Assembly (NCBI GenBank): GCA_016926135.1
Contig: JAFGPH010000136.1
Location: forward strand, 1 to 10,361
DNA from: Deltaproteobacteria bacterium
Lineage (GTDB): Bacteria; Desulfobacterota; DSM-4660; Desulfatiglandales; HGW-15
Reading direction: 5' to 3'
Length of the DNA: 10,361 nt
In this document: positions 1 to 6,300 of the stretch, piece after piece
Layout: the number at the start of each line of letters is the position of its first letter
How positions within the stretch are numbered: position 1 is the stretch's first letter
The notes under the pieces: model-generated
What the model was told of the DNA's origin: nothing
The model's database searches: none
What the model saw: only the letters and a program-made list of their open reading frames with translations
Translations under genes and position numbers: made by a program

Positions 1-46
1 CCCTGAGTACACACGGACGTTGTAAAGGATCCGTTGAGACATCACA

Positions 47-820
47 CTAGAATTCGATGACATGCACCTCCGCCGCCTCCCCCTGGGCCAGGGGCCCAAA
101 GACCAGGGCCTTGGGCACATCCTTCACACGCGCAAAGTAGGATCGCTTTTCGTCCAGGGCATTCTGCACCGCCCAGGCCGTGAACTCCCTCTCCCCCAGA
201 TTGAGTTTCAATCCCTTCATGGGATACTCCAGCACACACTTCTGTGGCAGCTTTCCGGCCTCTCCCACGCCATGGGCATCGACCTCGCCCTCCCGGACAC
301 CCAGCAAGGCTCCGCTCCACGTTTGCCCTTTCACGGGGCCCACCTCCATCCAGACACCGAATCCGGGGTTCGCATGGATGTCCAGCCGGTATTCTGTCTC
401 GATCTTCGGCGCCGGGGTGTTGGCCCTGGCCACCAGCTTGGCACCCAGGGCGGCGTCGGAGGATGGGACGATCTCCGCCCCCCGCAGGGGGGTGGGAAGG
501 GCTTCCGGCGTCAACGCACCTTCGGTGCACGCCCACAGGATGTGAAAGCCGTGTCCTTTCCCCGCCTGCACGGTGAGCGCCAGCAGGGCCAGACCATAGC
601 GCAGTGAGGACGTCTGCACATCCTTTTCCGAACCCATGATCACCCAGAGACCGGTCTCCGGGTCCAGGAGGTTGTCGGCGGGGGCACGCCAGGCCATGTG
701 CTGAAGGTCGTCGGTCCAGAAATGCCCGTTGGCGTCCAGGCCGTACTTCTTGGCCGTCCCGAGCACGTTGGTCACCTGCTGCTCGTCGCGGACGAGCGAC
801 GTGATCCATACTTTTTTCAT
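47..820 (-). CDS. Conserved T6SS-cluster protein of unknown function, 257 aa
   Basis: I do not recognise a named family. The start at 820 (MKKVWITSLV) is chosen because AAGGAGAG lies at 826-833 just upstream; an in-frame extension to 907 would run into the repeat-containing spacer and is not supported. The protein looks soluble: no signal peptide and no convincing membrane segment, although residues 73-85 (RYGLALLALTVQA) are hydrophobic. The N-terminal 120 residues look alpha/beta, with the distinctive strings HFWTDDLQHMAW (33-44), LWVIMGSEKD (58-67) and GHGFHILWACTEG (89-101). Residues 135-257 look beta-rich (TEYRLDIHANPGFGVWMEVG, 142-161) and end in HVIEF. It is the last gene seen in the run and follows the DUF4150 gene after a 194-bp repeat-bearing gap. 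Its position suggests an accessory, chaperone or cargo-related role for the neighbouring PAAR-like protein, but that is inference only. Coding status is well supported by length, codon pattern and ribosome binding site. Confidence 0.85.
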   Translation of the reverse strand: MKKVWITSLVRDEQQVTNVLGTAKKYGLDANGHFWTDDLQHMAWRAPADNLLDPETGLWVIMGSEKDVQTSSLRYGLALLALTVQAGKGHGFHILWACTEGALTPEALPTPLRGAEIVPSSDAALGAKLVARANTPAPKIETEYRLDIHANPGFGVWMEVGPVKGQTWSGALLGVREGEVDAHGVGEAGKLPQKCVLEYPMKGLKLNLGEREFTAWAVQNALDEKRSYFARVKDVPKALVFGPLAQGEAAEVHVIEF

Positions 821-840
821 TTCTACTCTCCTTCCCCTAG

Positions 841-857
841 GAATGTCCAATGTCCAA
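841..857 (-). repeat. Repeat copy A (short, 17 bp)
   Basis: The plus strand reads GAATGTCCAATGTCCAA, which is TTGGACATTGGACATTC on the minus strand. It sits directly before the ribosome binding site of the 257-aa protein gene. Its first 13 bases are the exact inverse of 995-1007 at the end of copy B, so A and B could pair across a 137-bp separation. The interior between them (858-969) carries no convincing coding sequence. Confidence 0.6.
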
Positions 858-969
858 AGAAGACTCAAGGAATTTCCCGTATCCGATGCAGCCGGTAAAA
901 TGTCCAAGGAAAAACGTTAATTTCTGCGGTTCTGCATTCGTCATTGAACATCACATATTCTTCCATCCC

Positions 970-1007
970 TTGGACATTGGAAATTCTACATTCTACATTG
1001 GACATTC
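970..1007 (+). repeat. Repeat copy B (38 bp), downstream of the DUF4150 gene
   Basis: This is an AT-rich element built from units of the TTGGACATTGGA and TACATTGGACATTC type. It matches the reverse complement of copy C (1435-1472) at 34 of 38 positions, so B and C are inverted repeats on the two sides of the DUF4150 gene. It shares an exact 19-mer (ACATTCTACATTGGACATT) with copy D. It begins seven bases past the DUF4150 stop codon. Confidence 0.75.
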
Positions 1008-1014
1008 CCTCGGC

Positions 1015-1419
1015 CTACCCGAGGGTGAGCACCGTCACCTGGCTCGGCACGATGGACATGCCCGGTGCATTGGGAAGCATGGCAAGGCTGTTCTGGCCGG
1101 TAACACTGGTCAGACGCTGGGCGGGCGCACCGTCCACCATGATCGTCAGGCACCCCACCATGTACTCGGCCTGGCCGTCTTCGAGGTGGGAAACGACTCC
1201 TCCCAGGACACCCGTGCAGTCGCCGAAGCTGACGAGCCCCATGGAGAGCTGATTGATGGACGGCATGCAGTCCACCAGCACATTGTATGCAGCCGGTGCC
1301 GTCGCTGCGGACATGTTGATATCGGGATAGGGGATGGGTGTCGGCACTGGTCCGACAGGAGTAATACAGACGTCGGGGAATCCGAGATTCATTCCCGCCC
1401 CTTGGCTGAGCATAAACAT
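1015..1419 (-). CDS. DUF4150 (PAAR-like) T6SS spike-tip protein, 134 aa
   Basis: This is a small stand-alone PAAR-like protein of the DUF4150 type. It shows the family layout: an early CITPVGPVPTPIPYPDI segment (18-34) with the PxPIPYPxI signature, a central D-C-x-G-V-x-G-G-V-V stretch (67-76), MVDGAPAQRLTSVTGQN (93-109) and a C-terminal NAPGMSIVPSQVTVLTLG (117-134). Members cap the VgrG trimer as the membrane-piercing tip and often carry toxins fused behind the tip. Here nothing follows the tip domain, so this copy is a tip or a carrier for a separate cargo, not itself a recognisable effector. The ATG at 1419 has a strong GGAGG at 1426-1430 with a six-base spacer; a second ATG at 1413 is less well placed. 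The gene is bracketed by inverted repeats B and C. The family is assigned by motif recognition. Confidence 0.88.
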   Translation of the reverse strand: MFMLSQGAGMNLGFPDVCITPVGPVPTPIPYPDINMSAATAPAAYNVLVDCMPSINQLSMGLVSFGDCTGVLGGVVSHLEDGQAEYMVGCLTIMVDGAPAQRLTSVTGQNSLAMLPNAPGMSIVPSQVTVLTLG

Positions 1420-1434
1420 GAGTTACCTCCGGTA

Positions 1435-1472
1435 GAATGTCCAATGTAAAATTTCCAATTTCCAATGTCCAA
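1435..1472 (-). repeat. Repeat copy C (38 bp), upstream of the DUF4150 gene
   Basis: The plus strand starts GAATGTCCAATGTAAAATTT and ends TTCCAATGTCCAA. Read on the minus strand it is 34/38 identical to copy B. It ends four bases before the GGAGG that serves the DUF4150 gene, so any boundary of the element lies just outside that gene's ribosome binding site. Its first bases are also the inverse of 1589-1601 in copy D (13 bases: AATGTCCAATGTA against TACATTGGACATT). Confidence 0.75.
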
Positions 1473-1485
1473 GTAAGGAAAAGAG

Positions 1486-1569
1486 TTATGATCGCCTTTT
1501 CTTCTCGCAGGCCGTCTTGATGCTGGTCGAGAATATGGCGATCAGCTCATTGTTCTCATCCATCAGGGC
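1486..1569 (-). pseudogene. Fragment resembling the C-terminal end of a four-helix-bundle (S23/IVP-like) protein
   Basis: On the minus strand, between repeats D and C, an open frame with no start of its own reads ALMDENNELIAIFSTSIKTA then CEKKRRS and a TAA stop (1486-1488). The pattern (L-x-x-E-x-x-E-L-I-x-I-x-x-x-S-I-K-T-A plus a basic tail) is what I recall of the last helix and tail of small four-helix-bundle proteins of the 23S rRNA intervening-sequence (S23) type, which are about 120 aa when whole. The upstream part is missing: codon 1567-1569 abuts repeat D at 1570, as if a deletion joined the repeat to the end of the gene. It is too short to translate usefully. The reading frame and Ala/Glu/Lys composition look protein-like, but with only 27 codons the family call is tentative. 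Confidence 0.5.
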
Positions 1570-1611
1570 TTGGACGCATTGGACATTCTACATTGGACAT
1601 TGCACATTTTC
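1570..1611 (+). repeat. Repeat copy D, abutting the stop of the first DUF3540 gene
   Basis: This copy is a degenerate run of TTGGACGCATTGGACATT, then CTACATTGGACATT, then GCACATTTTC. It shares an exact 19-mer with copy B (1583-1601 here, 988-1006 there). It touches the TGA stop of the DUF3540 gene at 1612 and, on its other side, the four-helix-bundle-like fragment. Together with copy C it forms an inverted pair around 1473-1569. Confidence 0.65.
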
Positions 1612-2241
1612 TCATCCCAGATGGACCTGCTCTGCGTTGATGGTGACGATTTCCTCGGCTACGTGCATGGCGTTTTTCGAGTGCATGGTGAGATTGGTCT
1701 CCACGAGGTAGCGCGTGGATCCGGTCTGAATCTCCTCATGGTCCCTCACGAACCGGAACACATCGATGAACCTCTCGGTGAGGCGATGGAAGATGTTCTC
1801 CACCTTTCCCGCGACGGTCCTGATGCTTTCCACCTGCGCCGAAAGGACAGAACCCATGAACGAAAAACTTTCCAAAGTGGCCTCCCCGACCTTTGCCGCC
1901 ACGGAAACCCTCTTGGAGGCGAGGGAGACCCCTTCATCCGCCGTGATGTTCAGAGAGCCCTTTTGGACGTGGAGTCTCATGTCCCCCGTGACAAGAATTT
2001 CGTGTCCCGAATCCAGCAACGGGCTCCGCATGAGAACGGAAAGGATGAAGCAGGTCCCGCCGCTGTCAAAGGAGACCAGGACGGAATCGCCGCGCCGGGG
2101 ATTCACGAGGCAACTGAGAGCCCGTTGTGCGCTGAAAGTGCCGGAGCAAATCTCCACAACCGGAAGCGGCCCCTCTTTCACGACAGCACCGTACTCCAGG
2201 CAGGGCTGCGGATGATCTTTCAGTTCTTGAGGTTCTCGCAT
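1612..2241 (-). CDS. DUF3540 family T6SS-associated protein, copy 1 (209 aa)
   Basis: The start is set at 2241 (MREPQELKDH): AAGGAGGG at 2248-2255 lies six bases upstream, and the more distal ATG at 2259 would translate the ribosome binding site itself (MQGGTV). The protein has a small beta-barrel-like N-terminal half containing AQRALSCLVNPRRGDSVLV, a strand-rich repeat region (MRLHVQKGSLNITADEGVSL) that could extend a beta-helix, a helix-rich segment (SVLSAQVESIRTVAGKVENI) and the ending IVTINAEQVHLG. These match the DUF3540 layout seen near vgrG and DUF2169 genes. The molecular role is not established; the repeated strands hint at a spike-associated structural part. It follows the pentapeptide gene by 22 bp. 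It is clearly paralogous to the DUF3540 protein at 9529-10176 (shared KRA/QRA-x-SCLVxP motif, the same order of regions and the same HLG end), but diverged. Confidence 0.87.
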   Translation of the reverse strand: MREPQELKDHPQPCLEYGAVVKEGPLPVVEICSGTFSAQRALSCLVNPRRGDSVLVSFDSGGTCFILSVLMRSPLLDSGHEILVTGDMRLHVQKGSLNITADEGVSLASKRVSVAAKVGEATLESFSFMGSVLSAQVESIRTVAGKVENIFHRLTERFIDVFRFVRDHEEIQTGSTRYLVETNLTMHSKNAMHVAEEIVTINAEQVHLG

Positions 2242-2247
2242 GACTGT

Positions 2248-2255
2248 CCCTCCTT
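2248..2255 (-). promoter_or_regulatory. Ribosome binding site that fixes the DUF3540 copy 1 start
   Basis: The minus strand reads AAGGAGGG six bases before the ATG at 2241. It lies inside the longer reading frame that begins at 2259, so it argues for the shorter protein. Confidence 0.75.
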
Positions 2256-2263
2256 GCATTCTA

Positions 2264-3319
2264 TCACTGCGGCGGATGCCAGGTTTCCGCCTCTTCCATT
2301 TCCTTGTCGGTGCCCTTTACGAGGACCCTGTTGGCTCCGTTCCAATGGGTGTGCTCCTCAATGACGCGATGCAGCTTCGCCCCGTACAGGTTGGCGTCGC
2401 AGAAGTCGGCCCCGCTGAGATCGGCATGAGAAAAATCGGCATAGGGGCACTTGGTGCCTTTGAAGGCGGCGGCGGTGCACTTTGCCCTCGTGAAGATGCT
2501 GTTCAGCAGGGTGGCCTGCGAGAAATCCGCACCCGTAGCGTCACACTCCCCGAAGTAGGCGTGGGAGAGATCGGCGCCGGAGAAATCCGTGCTCTTCAGG
2601 ACCGCCCCCTTGAAGAGGGCATTCTGCGCGCCGACGCTGACGAGTTTCGCCCCCGTGAGGTCCGCCTCCATGAAGGTGGAGTACGTGAGGTTCGCCCCCG
2701 TGAAATCAGCGCCCTTCAGGTCCGCCTGGGCCGCGTTCACCTGCGAGAATCGGGCACCCCTGAAATCCTGCCCCGCAAGATTGCATCCCTGAAAGAGAAC
2801 TTTTTCGAAGTGCGCCCCTTGGAACTTGGCGCCGGCAAGGTCCGACCCGTTGAACATCACTTTGAGGAGATTCGCGCCGGTGAAATCGGCTCCCACCAGC
2901 TTCGTGTGTTGGAGGAGAGCCTTCTCGAACCGGGTTTTCCGGAATTTTGCCGCCCTGAGATCCGCGTTCTGCATGAGCGTCCAACTCACAAAGGTCTCCG
3001 AGAAGTCCGCCTCCGAGAGATCGGCGTCCGTGAGCATGGTCTCATGGAGGGTTGCACCCCTGAAGGACGCTCCGTGAAAGCACATCTTCATGAGATTTGC
3101 CTTGGTCAAGTCCGTCCCGTGAAAGCGCACCCCGGAAAAATCGCAGTTTCTGAAGCCGGTCTTGTGGACTGCAGCGCCCGAGAAATCCGCATCCCGCAGG
3201 ACACAGTCCTCAAAACGACCCCCGGTCAGGTCCGCCCCCGAGAGGTCCACGCCCGCAAGATCGAGCCCCTCCAGGGTTTCGTTCGCGGCTATGGCCTTTA
3301 GGATATCGTCCCGCCTCAT
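2264..3319 (-). CDS. Pentapeptide-repeat beta-helix protein, 351 aa
   Basis: From about residue 16 to 325 the protein is an almost unbroken run of A(D/N)LxG/ADFSG pentapeptides (LDLAGVDLSGADLTG; ADFTGANLTYSTFMEADLTG; ADFSHADLSGADFCDANLYG). This predicts a right-handed quadrilateral beta-helix of roughly 15 coils. The N-terminus (MRRDDILKAIAANETL) and the acidic, Trp-containing tail (TDKEMEEAETWHPPQ) lie outside the repeats. No catalytic residues or export signal are seen. The start codon overlaps the stop of the upstream DUF2169 gene (ATGA, 3316-3319), implying translational coupling, with GGGAGGG at 3324-3330. Such proteins recur beside DUF2169 genes in T6SS islands, where their role is undefined. 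Pentapeptide proteins elsewhere (Qnr, MfpA) mimic DNA and bind gyrase, but nothing here shows that activity. The upstream protein carries a second, separate pentapeptide domain. Confidence 0.93.
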   Translation of the reverse strand: MRRDDILKAIAANETLEGLDLAGVDLSGADLTGGRFEDCVLRDADFSGAAVHKTGFRNCDFSGVRFHGTDLTKANLMKMCFHGASFRGATLHETMLTDADLSEADFSETFVSWTLMQNADLRAAKFRKTRFEKALLQHTKLVGADFTGANLLKVMFNGSDLAGAKFQGAHFEKVLFQGCNLAGQDFRGARFSQVNAAQADLKGADFTGANLTYSTFMEADLTGAKLVSVGAQNALFKGAVLKSTDFSGADLSHAYFGECDATGADFSQATLLNSIFTRAKCTAAAFKGTKCPYADFSHADLSGADFCDANLYGAKLHRVIEEHTHWNGANRVLVKGTDKEMEEAETWHPPQ

Positions 3320-6300
3320 GCCACCCTCCCGTCACTCTTGAGGAGGTCCACGCGCCTGAAGAGGAGGGATCTTTTGACATTGGCGCCCTCCAGTTGCGTC
3401 CCGCCCATGACGGACTTATAGAAATCCACTGCAAAGAGGTTCGCCCCCCTGAGATCCGCGTTGACAAGCCTGGATTTCCTCAGGGACCCGCAGAAGAGGT
3501 TCATGAAACGCATGTCCGCCCCCTCCAGGTTCGACTTGGAGAACCGACACGTCTTCGCCGATACCCCGTAGAGTCTTGCACCCTGGAGATCGCACTTTTC
3601 CAGGAGGGCCCCATCCAAACACGTCCCGGTGAAATCACTTCCGGAGAGATCCGTTTCACGAAGGGATCCCTGGGTGAAAACAACGTCCCGTATGTCTGCA
3701 CCTGGAAGCTCGGTCTTGTTGCTCATGCGGCCCTTGTGCATGTTGCCCCCGTAGAACGTAACTCCCCTTCCCTTCACCTCCATGAACATGGTGGAGGGAA
3801 GCGTGACACGGGAAAAATCGGCGGCGTCAAGGGCGAGTCTTCTGAACAGGCATCGGTCCAAGTGGGATTCTCCGAAGTCCGAACCCCCGGCGTTGGCATC
3901 GGAGAACACACTGAGATGGGCACTGATGCCGTGAAACTTCGTTTCCACCATGGCTGTTCCCATGATCGTCGTCATCGAAAGGTTGGCGCCCGAGAAATCA
4001 GCGCCGCTCAGATCCGCGTCCTTGAAGGTCGCCTGGGACATCTTTGCCCCACTGAGACTCGCCTTCCCCAGTTTCGTCTTGATAAACATAGCCTTGTCCA
4101 GGGTGGATTCTTTCAGGGAAGCACCGGTGAAGTCCGCCTCCATGGCCATGACCTGGGTCAGGTCGGCCCCGTCGAGGTTCGACCCGGCAAAGTTCGCCTT
4201 CTGGCACTGGGCCTGGCGGAGGTCGATGCCTCGCAGATCGAGGTTCGAAAGATCCACACCGGAGAGTTTTGCGAAGGACAGGCTCTCTCCCTTCCCGTGC
4301 ATCTCGATGACCTCTTCCCGGGTTCTCGGTACCATGCGATCAGGGTCCATGCCGAGTTTTTTGAACTTGGCTTTTGCGGCCTCGGGCATCTCCTGGGCCT
4401 TCGCCTTGGCAGCGGTCTTCTTTGCCTCTTCCAGCCTGGCCATCCCCTGATCGTATCGGACCTGAGCATCCTCACTCATCTTTTTGATCTGGGCCATCCA
4501 TTGAGATACCTTTTGCTCCAGTTCCGGGGTGAGCGTCCCCTTGTCCTTCATGACACCGAGGAAGGATTCCAGCTTCTTCACCATCACATCCCCTGCCTGG
4601 GCAGGAGAAACGAGCTGTGGGTGTTCCTCAAGCTTCAGCACCTCATCGGGATTCAGGCCGAACTTCCGCACGGCGTCCTGGGCCTTGCCCAGCATCTCCG
4701 ACTTCAACTGGGCCCCCATGGCGGCCAGACCCCCCATCTGCTTTTCCAGGTGCCCGCGGATCTCCTGGCCGGCCTTGTCGATCAGGGCCTTCACATCGAT
4801 CTGGGGAATCGGCACGGTCAGGCCTTCTTCAGTGGGCGGTTTGCCTGCCTCGGGCAGGTCAGGGGCGATCTTGTGCCTCCTGACAAAGTCCTTCGGCATG
4901 ACCTCCATGATCCATTCGCGGATGTCCACGCCGGCCTTTCTCGCATCAAAGAGCGTCCCTCCCTTCGGGAGCGGGTACGGCCGCACATGCGGATAGGTCT
5001 TGATCCACGAATCCCAGACACGGTCACCCGTTGCCGACTTCTCGGGAACAATGACCAGAAACACCTCCGCCTGCTTGATCTCTCCCTCTGCATCTTTGGA
5101 TGGTTTGCTTCCGGGTCTCTCCAACACGACGATGGAGCAGGCATCCCCCACCTCCTGCTCCAGAAGGAGAGCCTGGAGCTCATCCCCCACGGCCACGACC
5201 GGCGCACCCTCCTCCGCGAGATAGAAGAGAGGCGCTTCCTGCGATCCGTCCACGAGGTGTCCCTGGCTGAGGTTTTCTCCCTTCTGCCACCCCTCGGGCA
5301 TGATAAGGATCCTGTCGAGGGTGGCCTCGCTGAAACGGGGCATGACCAGGCCCGGCGGGATGCGCATTTCCTTCCCTTCCGACTCTCCGCCGGCAACGAT
5401 TTTCAGGCCCCAGAGCGTCCTGTCCTCGTCTCTTTCTTCGGTGTTGATCCCCAGCCAGGCCCTCCGAATGCTTCTGCCCTCGAACCCGAGGTCCCGGAGG
5501 CATTTCAACGCGCCAGCGTCGCCCTCAAGGATCTTCCTGCACTGAACCACAAAGGGGAAACCCCTGTCGTGCCAGGGGTTGACTTTCTTTGGCCCGGGCA
5601 GGACCATCTCAAGCGCGACTCCGGACTTCTCGAGGGCGCCGGGTGGGGCGATCTGCTTCAGCTTCTCCGATCCTTCCTTCACTGCGGCCTCCGCGCTCTT
5701 CCTCACCTGCTCAGACGCGGCCTCAATCCTCCGAAGATCCTCGTCAACCCGTGAGGACGCGGCCCTGAGACTGGCTCTCATCCTGTCGAACATGCCCAGG
5801 TCAATCCTGACCAGGTGCCCGTACTGGGCGTGAAGGTCCCTGGACTGCGCTTCCAGTCTGTCCAGAAGGGCGAGGCTGTCGCCGATCACCTTCTGACCCG
5901 TGGCCGCCGTCTCCGCAGGGGTGCGGGGCATCACCGGCGCCTTCCCCGTGGCCGTCTTGACGGCATGGTCCAGGTCTTTGGGGATCTTCTTGATCCGCTT
6001 CATCATGCCGCCCACACTCTTCGCCGCCCTCTCGAGGGGCTCCATATCCACGGGCACAGACCGGTCCATGGCCTTTCTCTGCTCCTCCAGGTAGTGCTCG
6101 ACGGTGCCGGGAGCGTCGGAGAGGTGCTCCGTGGCCAGGAAGATGCGGATGACGTCTTCATACTCTTCATCATGGATCTCCGTGGTCCCCCTGTACATGA
6201 GCACACCCCGGAGGATCGCGGGGAAGAGCCACAGCGTGTCCATCCGGGTGGGAACATCCTGGAAGATCTCGGTCTCGGACCCGGGTGATTCTCTTTTCGT

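Noticed and set aside
1..46. Short stretch downstream of the last gene
   Set aside because: No gene, terminator hairpin or repeat could be seen in 46 bases.
821..907. 29-residue N-terminal extension of the 257-aa protein
   Set aside because: It runs through repeat copy A and its own ribosome binding site; the ATG at 820 has a proper site upstream.
860..963. Small minus-strand frame (MEEYVMFNDECRTAEINVFP) in the A/B spacer
   Set aside because: It is short, has no convincing ribosome binding site, is in repeat-like sequence and has no recognisable family pattern.
2240..3301. Plus-strand frame with repeated REIG/GEVR motifs opposite the pentapeptide gene
   Set aside because: The apparent protein repeat is only the reverse complement of the A-D-L-S-G codon repeats.
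2264..4296. Short recurring DNA words (for example GAAATCxGCxCC) that might suggest a repeat array or CRISPR
   Set aside because: The spacing follows the 15-base pentapeptide coding period and is explained by the protein repeats; there are no constant repeats with unique spacers.
3394..5754. Plus-strand open frame of 786 codons opposite the DUF2169 gene
   Set aside because: It mirrors the pentapeptide and helical coding pattern of the minus strand, matches no family, and lacks a sensible neighbour or ribosome binding site. It is an antisense shadow in GC-rich DNA.
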